Source: Adineta steineri
Lineage: Eukaryota; Rotifera; Eurotatoria; Adinetida; Adinetidae
DNA length: 64,000 nucleotides
Assembly: GCA_905250115.1 (NCBI GenBank)
Contig: CAJNOI010000279.1
Location: 1-64,000 of the forward strand
Direction: 5' to 3'
Shown here: one piece after another, positions 45,118-56,343 of the stretch
Numbering within the stretch: position 1 is the stretch's first letter
How the letters are laid out: each line of letters begins with the position of its first letter
Notes under the pieces: model-generated
Databases searched by the model: none
Seen by the model: only the letters and a program-made list of their open reading frames with translations
Told to the model about the DNA's origin: nothing
Program-made: the position numbers and the translations under genes

Positions 45118-47205
45118 ATGAAACGACTTGGTATTGTTTGGTTTCGCGATGATCTACGATTACATGATAATGAAGTAGGTTCTTATTTGTTTTATTTCTT
45201 ATAGTAAATGATATTTATCTATTTCTACAGACGCTCGCATGGGCTCATATGAATAACGATTATGTTATTCATATATATTGTTTTGATCCACGCCAAATAA
45301 CAGCTAAAACATACAAATGTGATTTTGTTAAAACTGATAAATATCGATTAAAATTTCTTATTGAAACAATTGAAGATCTCAATACATCATTAATCAATAA
45401 AGGAAGGTTTGCATAAGATTTAATCATTTTTCATAGAAGATGTTAATAATCTTATTCTATATAGTGGTCTTTTGACTTATCGCGATACACCAGAAAATGT
45501 TCTTACTCAATTGATTGAACAATTTAAAAATATTTTCGAAATAACAATTGCTTTTCAACAACAAGTTACACAAGAAGAAACAGATGTTGAAAAAACAATT
45601 CGTCAATTGACTATCGATAATACTATACATGTGAAAGAATTTTGGACATTAACATTATATCATCCTGATGATTTACCATATAATAATCCAAAAGCGTATG
45701 TTATTTATACGATCTTTTTCTCTCATTATTAAAATGTGTTTTTTACCTCAATAGATTTCCAGATGTTTATACACAACTCCGAGTAGCACTCGAAAAACAA
45801 GGTGTACGAGTACGACGTTTAATTAATATTCCGGATACTTTTAAACCATTGCCTGATGGTATTATCTCAACACCTGTACCAAAGTTGTCAGATTATGGAT
45901 ACTCAAGTATGAAATATTCTGCTTTGCTATTCATTTGTTAGCAGTAATTTTCTCTTGTAGATGAAACTATACATACAAATAGTGTATTTACATTACAAGG
46001 TGGTGAATCATCTGGTCTTACTCATCTACATAACTATATTTGGAATAAAAATTTAATTAAATCGTATAAAGAAACACGAAATAGTTTAACTGGTCCAGAA
46101 AATTCAACGAAATTCTCACCATGGTTTGTAAAAATCTATTTGAAAACATGAATATACTTGATTGAATACGTATATTAGGTTATCAAATGGATCATTATCT
46201 CCTCGAAAAATTTTTTTTGAAATTAAAAAATATGAAAATGAACAAAATATACATGATGCTGGATATTGGATTATATTTGAATTACTTTGGCGTGATTTTT
46301 TTAAATTTATTGCAATGAAATATGGTACACGACTTTTCTATGGACGTGGTCTTAAATTAGAACCATATATATGGAAACATGATTTAAAGCCATTTGAAGC
46401 ATGGAGAAGTATATAATCATTATTGGAAAAAACAAACTACTATTAAATATTTATTTGTTTTCTTTCATAGCTGGTAATACTGGTATTCCATTTGTTGATG
46501 CTAATATGCGTGAGATTATGGCTACAGGTTGGATGTCAAATAGAGGAAGACAAAATGTTGCAAGTTTTCTTACGAAAGATCTTGGTATTGATTGGCGGTG
46601 AGTTTTTTTTTTGATTAATAAAAAATATTTTTTCAATATATTATAGATATGGAGCAGTATGGTTTGAATCGATTCTAGTAAATTTTTCTTTTCTCAGTTA
46701 CTTATTTAAATCAATTAATTTCTATTTGAATTTAGATTGATCATGATGTTTGTTCAAACTATGGAAACTGGATATATGTTGCTGGTGTGGGAACTGATCC
46801 AAGAGAAAATCGACATTTTAATGTAGTTAAACAAGGATTTGATTATGATCCTAATGTATGATGATATTATTAATAATCTAATGTAATAAATTATATTGTT
46901 ATAGGGTATCTTTGTACGAATATGGTGTCCTGAATTAGCTCGATTACCAAATGAATATATTCAAACACCATGGTTAGCACCAGCTCATATTCTCAAAGAA
47001 GCAGGTTTAGAGCTTGGAGTTAATTATCCTCGACCAATTATAATTGTGCCACAATGGAATCAACAAGTAAATTTTTATATTAATATATATGTATATATGT
47101 ATTTATATTTTTTAGTTTCAAAATCGTCGAAAATCAATACAAAATCAACATCATACACAACAACGTGGCATAAACTTTTATTTTAAAAATCATGAAAAAC
47201 GATAA
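45118..47205 (+). CDS. cry-DASH: Cryptochrome DASH / photolyase-family flavoprotein
   Basis: A blue-light FAD protein of the photolyase/cryptochrome family; DASH members repair cyclobutane dimers, mainly in single-stranded DNA. About 515 residues in 11 exons with short introns. The N-terminal Rossmann domain starts [15 protein letters not shown]. The FAD domain has [15 protein letters not shown], then the strongly diagnostic run [40 protein letters not shown] and [20 protein letters not shown], and [13 protein letters not shown]. These match CRY-DASH rather than animal 6-4 photolyase or circadian cryptochromes. The C-terminus has a short Gln/His-rich tail. It closely follows two SOD genes on the same strand (184 bp), which may mean a shared transcript. 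Confidence 0.93.
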
Positions 47206-48898
47206 TAACATTTGATGATTATATTGTTAACTCTTATCTATTTAATTATTTATTGGTTTTTGTTTCTTTTTATCTTACTGGTAGTTTGAATATTTAAAAA
47301 TAAATTGGTGAAAAATCTTATTAATTCACATTTAAAAAAAATGATTAAAACTCAATTCATTCCTATTGGTCAGACATGCTGTAGATTCATACAAAAAGAA
47401 ATTTTTACAATTGATTCACAGTTTCACATTTTAGCTTTGATAAATAATATGATTTTTTCTTATTCTTAATGTAAATGACAAATCAGGTAAAATCGATTAT
47501 GATTAAATAATATATATACGCAGGTCTACACAAACGGTGGAAAAATGCTTTCGGAACATGTTCACGCGTTCTGGGTTGTCAGGAGTAATTATTGTAAACG
47601 ATTCACAAAAAATATCAAATTAATGTTCTTCTTTAAACCAAGATTACACTTTGACCAGTGTATTTTCGAGTTTATTTATAACAAAATGATACAATTAATG
47701 TTTAGATAGACAAAAAATGATAACTGTCATAATAATATACATAAAAACAATAAATAGCAAAATGAAAGTACACGAAAACTATAGCCATAGAAGTTCGCAA
47801 CAAAAGATAAACAAAAAAAACTTTAGTTCCATATCATAATCAAATGAAAAAAGATAAAAGATATCAAGTTCATGAAATGACAAACAAAACAAGACTAAGC
47901 ACATTATATCTTATTAATATTCATAAAAATATACAAATATTTTACCTTGAGAAATTATTTGAGTTCACATAGTGTTATCTCCATACTCTATTGATTCTGC
48001 ATCAATATTAAGATCACTATCATTATCTAATGTTAACACACCTATTTGTTTTTTACTTTCCATTTTCCAAAAACAAAACTAAGAGGTGAATGTATCAATG
48101 ACATTATTAAAGAAAGCTTATGATTGCTTTTCTCGATAACTATGACCGCGTCGTTGATTACCTCTAATAATTTTTCCTTCGTTATTCCAAAAACCAATAA
48201 TTTTATCATCATCATCATAGAAGAAAGCAGCTTGAACTCCAGATAAAGAATTAGCTGCACGTCATGAGAATAATGTTGTAATGTAGGTTGTTCACCTTTG
48301 ATTTTTTTTCTGTACTTTCACTGGTTTCTTCATGTTTACGATCAATAATTTCTTATTTGGAAAATAATTCATTAATCAAGTTTTTCATAAGGCAAGCTGG
48401 AGTTGAAGGTAATGGAATAGTCAATAAACTTCAACCATTATATTTCTAAGATGTACGAATTATTAGAGAATTAGTACAGAATAATTTACAATTATTGAAA
48501 GTATAACAGGTGGTTCGTTCGGTGTTTGACACTAAAATAGAAATGAGAATTTATGTTATTACTGCACTGATTATGCTTAATATATAATTATACTTCTGAA
48601 TAATTTTTTTAAGGAAAAGTTGAAGTCACACGGGAAAAATAATCGATCATCTGAAAAATAGACATGATGTTAGGTTTATTCATCAACTAAACCAAACATT
48701 TAAATAGAATCCATGTATAAAAAAAATTATGATATATTTATCTAGAATATAAGAATCATTAAATATCCTAAAAAAAATACGAAGTTTTTTAGAAAGAGTT
48801 CTGTAAAATTCAAGTTATAAATGCTCTCTATTGTGGCTACCATTTTTCATCATATAATTTATTAATGTTCTCTATGAGGAAGATAAGAACGTAATAAA

Positions 48899-48993
48899 TG
48901 CGTTCCGAACGAACGCCCTCTACTAAACGAATTTTCAACACGTACAGAATGCGTTCCGAACGCGTTTTAATTCGTTCATACGTTCGGAAGGCG
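48899..48993. repeat. cgttccgaacg repeat cluster
   Basis: atgcgttccgaacg occurs at 48899 and 48949, with an inverted relative cgttcggaaggcg at 48981. The cluster is more GC-rich than its surroundings. Confidence 0.6.
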
Positions 48994-49109
48994 TTTTCAC
49001 TCCGTTTGTCTCGAGCTGGGATATATCTAAGATCTTCAATAAAATAAACTGTTGGAGATACTTATATACATTTGGCAAAGTAGATATTTTCATATATGAA
49101 AAACCATCT

Positions 49110-49181
49110 TGAGAATGAGTGCGTGTCGGTGTGGTTGTTATAATCTTTTCATACTCACACCAATACCCTCATCCACTCTCG
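49110..49181. repeat. GTGGGTG-type hairpin, copy 11
   Basis: The left arm gagaatgagtgcgtgtcggtg pairs imperfectly with catactcacaccaat and catccactctcg. It is the only family member seen downstream of 24 kb. Confidence 0.55.
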
Positions 49182-49345
49182 AAATAAAAAATATTTTCTT
49201 TAATAAAATTGTTGCTATTCTTTGACTATATTTCCATTTATTTATAACAATTATTCTTGTTTAGATTTAATTTTATTATGTTTTCCTCAACTAATTAAAA
49301 TGTGAGATTGTATAATATAAAATCTAAACTTTAATAAGAAATCAA

Positions 49346-51295
49346 ATGAGTTCAAGATCAAGATTATACACACGTTTTCGTCATCAAAACAACACACATT
49401 CAATCAAAAAGACTCATCTTGTTATTTTTGATATTGATGTCGATCAATCGATGTTATCTGATTTAACTATTGAAATGAAGATATTTAATGAAGATGAAAT
49501 TGATTTATGGTTTGATTATATAACATCAGATGTTAATGAAATCTATCTAATTGTCTCAAATCTTCTAGGTTATACGTTTATTCAATTCATTCATGATTAT
49601 CCACAAATAAAATCAATTTATATATTTTGTAAAGATCCACAATATAGAAATTATTCAAATACACTAACAAAATTACAAGGTACTTTCGATGATATAAATG
49701 TGATGTGGCAACAGTTTCAACATAATTATAATATATTTTACAGTTATTATGATTTCCAACAAAGTACATTTAAAAGCATTAATTCGACAAGTGCTGAAAG
49801 TGTTTGGTGGATAGTTTTTTATAAGATTCTACAACATATTAAACATACAAACATTGCCAAGGATGAATTTATCGAATTTTACCGAAATTCTGTTGGAGAT
49901 AGCGAACGCCAGTTAAGAAATATACAAGAACTGGTTGATCGTTACGACTCTACTGAAGCTATTTATTGGTATACCAAGGAGTCTCTTACGTATCCTTTAT
50001 TGAATCAAACACTTCGAACAGAAAAAAACATCAACAATATATTTAAACTCCGATTATTCATTACGGATCTTATATCTCAATTAAGAATTCTCCAATCAGA
50101 TCAACGTAAAATCGGTGACCATTCTCTCCTAGTGTATCGTGGCCAAGCGATGCTAACAGAAGACATCCAACAACTCAAATCCGCTATTGGTAACTCAATA
50201 AGATACAATAGATGTCTTTCCACTCTTTTAAATAGAGATATTGCGTTGGGGGTTGCTGAATATGCACGCGAGAATCCGGATCTAGAACGTGTACTAATGA
50301 CAATTGAAATAGACTCCAACAATATTAATAATAATACAGCACCTTTTGCAAATATTTCTCAACACAGTTATGATAAGGATGAAGAGGAAGTTTTACTATC
50401 AATGAATTCAATACTATTAATTGAATCTGTTGAATTAGATGAAAATCATCTTTGGAATGTTCGTTTAAAATATATAGATAATCAATGGGATGTCGAGTTT
50501 GATGAAAGAAGTATTTTTAGTCGACACGGTGAAAAAATCTTTATTCGACATTTATCAAAAGAAAATAACCAATTTATTGCTTTTCAATTATTACTGGATT
50601 TTATTTTGAGATTAGAACAAACATTTTATGCCGAACAGGAACTTTTAGAGTTTGCTCGATCAAAATATGAAAGTAATCCAGCGCAATTGGCAGAAATCGA
50701 TGATTTCGAAAGAAATTATCGACCGGAAGATGCTGTTAAATGGTTTTCAAAAGATAATTTTCTCTATCGTTTATTAAATGAATCACTTCGTACCGAAATT
50801 ATTAATGATATTGTTAAAATGAGATATTTTATTTATGACTTACATAATCAATTAGCTGAATTACAATTATCTTTTATTGACTCATTAAATGGAAAAAAAG
50901 AAATTGTTTTATATCGAGGTTTACTAATGAAAGTCGCTCAACTTAATGAATTAAGAGAAAACTTTGACGGTTTAATTTCAATGAATAGTTTTGTATCAGC
51001 AACACAAGATGAATATGTAGCGATTGTGTTTTCTGGTGATGGAGAACAAACAATTCCACCAGATGAAGTATCAGTCATCTATGAAATGTTAATTGATACT
51101 GATATTCGATCAACACCATATGCAAAAATTCAAAGTACTATAGTTGACGAAGAAGAAGTTTTGTTTTCAATAGGATCAACATTTCGTATTGGAAAGATTA
51201 ATGAAATACGTTCACGAGTGTATCGAGTGAAATTAACAATGGTACATAAAGAAGATGAACTATGGAATAAATTAACAGCACATCTAGACTCTTAA
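49346..51295 (+). CDS. Tandem double ADP-ribosyltransferase (ART) domain protein
   Basis: A single-exon, 649-residue protein of the bdelloid mono-ADP-ribosyltransferase type, which moves ADP-ribose from NAD to target residues. An N-terminal alpha/beta domain (about 20-140; HLVIFDID, EIYLIVSNLLGY, SIYIFC) precedes two copies of a helical-plus-ART unit. Unit 1 (about 150-390) has the R-S-E set as VYRG (Arg265), CLST (about 291-293) and DEEEVLLS (Glu346/348). Unit 2 (about 405-640) has LYRG (Arg524), SFVSAT (548-553) and DEEEVLFS (Glu602/604). The helical segments also match (YDSTEAIYWYTKESLTYPLL against YRPEDAVKWFSKDNFLYRLL). Unit 2 is closer to the canonical motif; unit 1 has RC where SF is usual. 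There is no signal peptide. Related ART genes are greatly expanded in bdelloids; the role is not established, and defence or stress signalling is a guess. Confidence 0.88.
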   Translation: MSSRSRLYTRFRHQNNTHSIKKTHLVIFDIDVDQSMLSDLTIEMKIFNEDEIDLWFDYITSDVNEIYLIVSNLLGYTFIQFIHDYPQIKSIYIFCKDPQYRNYSNTLTKLQGTFDDINVMWQQFQHNYNIFYSYYDFQQSTFKSINSTSAESVWWIVFYKILQHIKHTNIAKDEFIEFYRNSVGDSERQLRNIQELVDRYDSTEAIYWYTKESLTYPLLNQTLRTEKNINNIFKLRLFITDLISQLRILQSDQRKIGDHSLLVYRGQAMLTEDIQQLKSAIGNSIRYNRCLSTLLNRDIALGVAEYARENPDLERVLMTIEIDSNNINNNTAPFANISQHSYDKDEEEVLLSMNSILLIESVELDENHLWNVRLKYIDNQWDVEFDERSIFSRHGEKIFIRHLSKENNQFIAFQLLLDFILRLEQTFYAEQELLEFARSKYESNPAQLAEIDDFERNYRPEDAVKWFSKDNFLYRLLNESLRTEIINDIVKMRYFIYDLHNQLAELQLSFIDSLNGKKEIVLYRGLLMKVAQLNELRENFDGLISMNSFVSATQDEYVAIVFSGDGEQTIPPDEVSVIYEMLIDTDIRSTPYAKIQSTIVDEEEVLFSIGSTFRIGKINEIRSRVYRVKLTMVHKEDELWNKLTAHLDS

Positions 51296-51328
51296 ATATT
51301 ATAAAAAGAGATCTATACATATTGTAAA

Positions 51329-51911
51329 CAGTGTTGTCACCTCTTCTGCTTTTCTTCTGTTGTTTTTGCTTTTTAGATTTCTTTGTTTTTTTATATTTTT
51401 AATAAAAACTCAATATTTGAACCGTTCATTTTGTCAAAATAATCATTTAACACAAAGTCAGATTGTAAGATTCGAGCAACTCCGGATGTTATTACTTTCT
51501 CTTACTCCATCGCCAAATTTGAAAAAACTCTTATGTTTTTTATTTTCATTATCTTGTAGTAATGCTGATATTGAATCTGTATTTTCATAAATGAAATATT
51601 TAGTAAATGACAAGCGGAACTGTAGTATGACAACAGAATTAGTGTCAGCTAAATTAAAGTGTGTTGATATGTACAGGTATATATTATCAAACCGGGATAT
51701 ATTGAAAGCTATTAGGTGAGATGAAAAATATACGTTTAAAAAAATGTTCAGTAATTGTATTTATCTATGTTTAATTTTGTTTTTCTGATTTTTTGCACTA
51801 GAATATAAAATATAATGCTAAACTTATTATTTTATTACGGCTGGACTTAAACCATAGTTTGATATTAAGACACACTTTCTGCTTGTCGAAGCGCAACAGG
51901 TGGCAACACTA
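51329..51911 (+). mobile_element. hAT-superfamily transposon remnant
   Basis: The ends are cagtgttgtcacct and, inverted, caggtggcaacacta, giving terminal repeats of about 14 bp with two or three mismatches. The first 50 bp closely resemble the left end of the element at 2720. Inside is the C-terminal part of a hAT transposase. No clear 8-bp target duplication was found (attgtaaa against atttttta, 5 of 8). The copy is short (583 bp) and cannot be autonomous. Confidence 0.65.
51480..51719 (+). pseudogene. hAT transposase dimerisation domain, broken
   Basis: The frame reads LLCFLFSLSCSNADIESVFS, which matches the hAT C-terminal dimerisation motif (small-hydrophobic run, then Ser-Asn-Ala ... Glu ... 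Val-Phe-Ser). It meets TAA at 51588, and continues in the same frame as MKYLVNDKRNCSMTTELVSA and AKLKCVDMY to a TGA at 51717. The rest of the transposase is missing. Its presence supports the hAT assignment of the flanking terminal repeats. Confidence 0.7.
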
Positions 51912-52898
51912 TTTTTTATGTAGCATTGTCTATATAAACTTTCATCAAGTGGAAACATTAACAATAAATAGTTGTTAAAATACGTCATGTAAACATCTCT
52001 AATGTATAATGTAATTAATTATTTGTTAAGCAATGGTGATAAAATGATGATTTTTGGTCGATTAAAAGCAAGACAGCACTTCATTGAATTGATAACTTTA
52101 AGGACAAAATACAGTAGTGACATTGACTTAGTCTTAAATTTCTTGTTATGAGTTAATAAGTATTATGAAAGAATAAGTTTTGTTATAGAATATTTTTTGA
52201 ATTATGACGTTTTTACTTATTAATAAACTAATTATAATTTTATATACTAGTTATATTATGAAATATCAAATAATTATATGAAATGAGAAAGTTTTCATTG
52301 ACTACAATATTCCATTGAATCTCTAATCTAAGTGCATCGATTGTTTAGCATTTTGTTATATGTGAATAGGAAGTTATGAATAATAATACAGTATAATGCA
52401 ATCTACTCAGTTTATAAAATACAAAATAATTGTCATTCATGTTTTAGTAAGTGTACCGAATTGACCTTTGAAATTATTGTTTGCTACGCTAACTATCCGA
52501 GAAGACGAAGATCAAGGGATTTTAGTAAGATACATGTCTAATGTACTTTAGAATAAAAATTTTCTCTTCAAGATAATGTTGCTATCATACATGATTGTAT
52601 ACAATAGAAAGATAAAAGGAATGTTGAGATAGTATATTTTGTGTTCTACTTTGAGAAAGAGTAAACAGTGATAATCATATAGCTATTGATGAGAAGCCTA
52701 TTTCGTGATATGATCTCTAGGTATTCTATTTCTTTTTAAATATCTTACGAGTACAAGGTCGATTAAAATAAAACAAAGGAAGAATAAAGGTCGATCTATA
52801 GTTCTTAGCTTTTATTTGCATGTATGATGATTCCAAATAATCTTTATTTCTACTTACGTGACACGTAGGAGTTGACAGAGCAGCTGATGTGTAGGGGG

Positions 52899-53036
52899 TG
52901 TTACGTTATTTTTACTTTTTATTTCTTTTACCTGGTAATTGATAATAATTGTTATTATTTCTATTACTTTTTACTGGTAATTACATTAGTTTTCTTATTT
53001 TATTGATACGAGAACTTGCATTCTATTTTAGTAACA
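52899..53036. mobile_element. LTR-like segment (tentative)
   Basis: A 138-bp stretch starts tgttac and ends gtaaca, a perfect 6-bp inverted terminus of the TG...CA kind, and is preceded by gtaggggg, which resembles a polypurine tract. No second copy, target duplication or retroelement coding sequence was seen, so this may be chance. Confidence 0.2.
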
Positions 53037-56000
53037 TACTCTTGAGATTATTACTATATTACTGATTCTAAGTAATATTAACATGAAAGCTATAAAATAG
53101 CATTGATAAAAAGGAGCAGATACAATATAAAGTCATAAATATTGTTTTTTATAATTCTAAGTACTGAGGTTCTTCTGACATACTTCTTACCCAACAGAAC
53201 TTCTGTTTTTCCAGTTGTCTGGTGCAATACCAAAACAAAGTTTGTCGAAAACTGAAATATCCACTGAAACCTGGATAGTGAGAATTGCTTGAGAAATACA
53301 GCATAAAATAAAATCAGTTTCTGTTGGAAAGTCAAAGTAAAACGTAGGCATGATATTCTGATGTATGAGCAGACATAGACTCGTTGAGCCGAAATGTTTT
53401 TATTACTTTTATGAGTTATTACTAAAGTAATGTACCACGCATATTCATGATAGTATAAATTATACTCGGCATACGTTGCAACTAAAGAATTCGAACCTTA
53501 CTAATACATGAAGACTCGCTCTATATCTATATATGAAAGATTTAGTTTTACATAATCTTTGATTTTTATAATTCAGACCGATACTATATGGTGTATCATA
53601 CTCGAATGAACACAGTAAGTATATATGTTTACATAATTGAATACTATGAATAGCGACATTGAAATAAAAAAAATGTGTATGTGTCATTTTAACCTTAACT
53701 TAATATATGATGACGTGAAAAGAATTAAGATGCGCAATATGTTCAAAAGAGAAAATTAGAGAGAACCAAACTTTTTAATTCTAGATATATAGTAAGTGTT
53801 TGGGCATTAATAGAACTTGAACTGAAGTACTGAGACGTACAAAGAAAAATAATTGATAATACTTTGACTAGATCGGCAAGACCTACAAACAGGTATGTGT
53901 TTCGTAAAAAATTGCGATTCATATTTGAAGATCTTTTCTTATAAATGTAAAAGAAGAATTTCAAAGATTTAAAGCATTATGTAATCAACGCGAATTGATT
54001 CGTCACATTAGAATTTTATTGTAGTATTACATTTACATCACTTTTACCCGCTAAATTGATAGCATATTCTTTTTGACCTATATCGGATGTACCAAAAGTT
54101 TTGCATATACTTCGATATGAAAAAATGATAAAATATTTGTTGTTTTTTGGAAATATTCACTACGATAAGCTCTACAAGAACTACATAAAAAAAGTTCCAT
54201 TAGTTTATTCTGATAATTTTGCTATATTTAATATGAACCACTTATATGGTAGTGTTTTATTTCCGCATGAAAAACATGTCTGGAAAGTTTTCTTGTTTGT
54301 AATAGAATTTTTTATTACAACCTTTGTAGAGCTTTCGATGGTGCATCTTTTTCAAAAAAAACAATATTTTACCATTTACTCAAGTCCAGATATATGCAAA
54401 ATAAAATTTTACTACGTATATCATGAAACACTCTTATTACAGAAATAGTACTAGACGGAAATTAGTAGTTAAATAAATAATGGCGGTAATGTTGTTACTA
54501 AAAAAAAGTCATGTTTGTATCCATCTATAGGAAATTGATGGGAAACGACTTGTCTACAACATATGTGTTTATCATTGAATTTAATAATTACGATAAATAG
54601 TACTTGTGTAAGTTTATAATGTAAATACCAATGAAATGTTAATTGTAAGACTGTTGTTCGATTAGCATTCACCCACAATTGATATTTTTTTTCAGTCGTA
54701 AACAATTCTTTTATCCTCTTCAATATATTTTGTTGTGTTATTAAAATTACAAAAAAAGTGTCGAAAATTGTAACATTATATATTTTGGTAAGATTATATT
54801 TCTATGTAATCTTTAGCTGTTTTTTTATGAAACTAGACTAAATACAGAATCAGAAATACCAGTAGGCGAACATCATTAATAATAATTGATAATCAGTTTT
54901 TGTTAAGCAGGTGATTCATATCCGTTAACAAAATCTCCTATCAAAAAGATAAATATTTATACACCTGACATCTGACAATAATGTATATTAGAAGTGTCAA
55001 AATATATTTTTTTAGTAAACTGATGACGTCTTACATTCAAAGATGACATATTTTCCATTAACTATAAATTAAATGGAAAGTTTTTGTTTTAGTTAATAAT
55101 TTATTACTATTTATCCTTAAAGAATCTTTAGTTCTAAATAGAATTGTAATTACGTCAATCTCTTTCAGCTTAGTGCATTTTTCTTATGAATCTCATCTTT
55201 CAGTTTTGCTTTATCTATCGTGTCAAAATAACCAGTTTTTCCATTTGTTAGTAAGAATAGTAAAATTATTTTTAGTTTCTTATTCCAATGAAATATGTTT
55301 CTGTTTAAATTAGTTCATCATGGTTTAGACTATTCAAAAAAATCTTAATAGTGAATTTGAGAGAAAGTATTTTCTATAATAATATATTGACATTTGTTTT
55401 TAAAAAGGAAACAACTATAAAATTATATGAATTACTCCTCTATAGAAATAATATATTGAATCTTTTATGTCAAGTATGCCTTAGATAGTATAATTATTTT
55501 TGTTAAAAATCGAAAAAAACATTTAGAACGAATCAGTCTTAATTACCTTGCTGTCTTTTCGTCTTGAAACAAAGCTGATACTTGTTAATTTCCTATTTTC
55601 TATTAAGTATTGACTATACTGAACAAACCTATCTGTTCGCACTTCTTTATTTAATAAATAACTTCTATTATTCTTATATGAACAAGGTGCTTTAAGAGCT
55701 AAACATAATTCCTTCAAAATTACTCTTCTGCTACGGTTTTAGTTCGCAAAAAACATCAATGGTTTTCTTCTGATACTCCTTGTCTCCGTTGTTTAGTTTT
55801 TGTTTTTAAGATATCTGGGAAAAATCTGAGTGGTAAGAAAAAAAAATTAAAGATTTTATAAAATATTAAAAAATAGGTGTGACCTATATTTAGATTGTTA
55901 GAATATAAGTATTTGAGAGGAAAAGTATAGTATGACACTTTTTTTATGTTGAGTGCTTTAATAGAATATTAAATATTAATTCATAAAATAGGCAGAAAAA

Positions 56001-56340
56001 AAATGATGAATATCTAATAGATTTTGTTATATAGGAATTATGCTAACATTTCCATTTTATTCTTTTCTTTTTTTATAAGCGAAGACGATTAGCTGAACAT
56101 CTGGTTTCTGCTTGAAATAGAGTATTTATGTCTATGATGATTCTAAAACTTGTAACATTCTTTTGTTTAGCAGTCGCATTATAGAATTTTGCCTTTTTCT
56201 TTATGAAAATTCTAGCATAGTTGATGAATTATTCTCACAAACATGCGATTTTCTATAATACAAAGATAATTTTTAGCAGATTGTATTTCATATTCATATT
56301 ATTCTGGATTGTAAGAAATAATATAAGATTATTTGTTTAT

Positions 56341-56343
56341 AGA
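56341..56343 (+). promoter_or_regulatory. Candidate SL acceptor before the GPCR start
   Basis: ttatttgtttatag ends one base before ATG 56344, the same AG-A-ATG arrangement as at the ABCA start. The longer upstream frame from 56221 would then be intron or outron sequence. Confidence 0.45.

Larger units (their letters stand above)
47206..49345. other. Intergenic region, mostly featureless
   Basis: This 2.1-kb stretch has no complete gene. On the minus strand 48117-48260 a short frame reads AAFFYDDDDKIIGFWNN and stops, possibly a gene fragment. A cgttccgaacg repeat cluster (48899-48993) and one GTGGGTG-type hairpin (49110-49181) follow. Confidence 0.5.
51296..56343. other. AT-rich intergenic region, 5 kb
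   Basis: This region contains the decayed hAT element at 51329-51911 and an LTR-like segment at 52899-53036. The rest (about 53.1-56.2 kb) is AT-rich with only short frames and shows nothing I can support as a gene. Confidence 0.6.

Noticed and set aside
51920-52898. Internal region of an LTR retrotransposon upstream of the 52899 LTR-like segment
   Set aside because: No reverse transcriptase, integrase or gag-like frame is visible and no second LTR was found.
56221-56343. Upstream extension of the GPCR frame from the ATG at 56221
   Set aside because: It adds a lysine- and phenylalanine-rich stretch unlike a receptor N-terminus, and a splice acceptor lies directly before the ATG at 56344.
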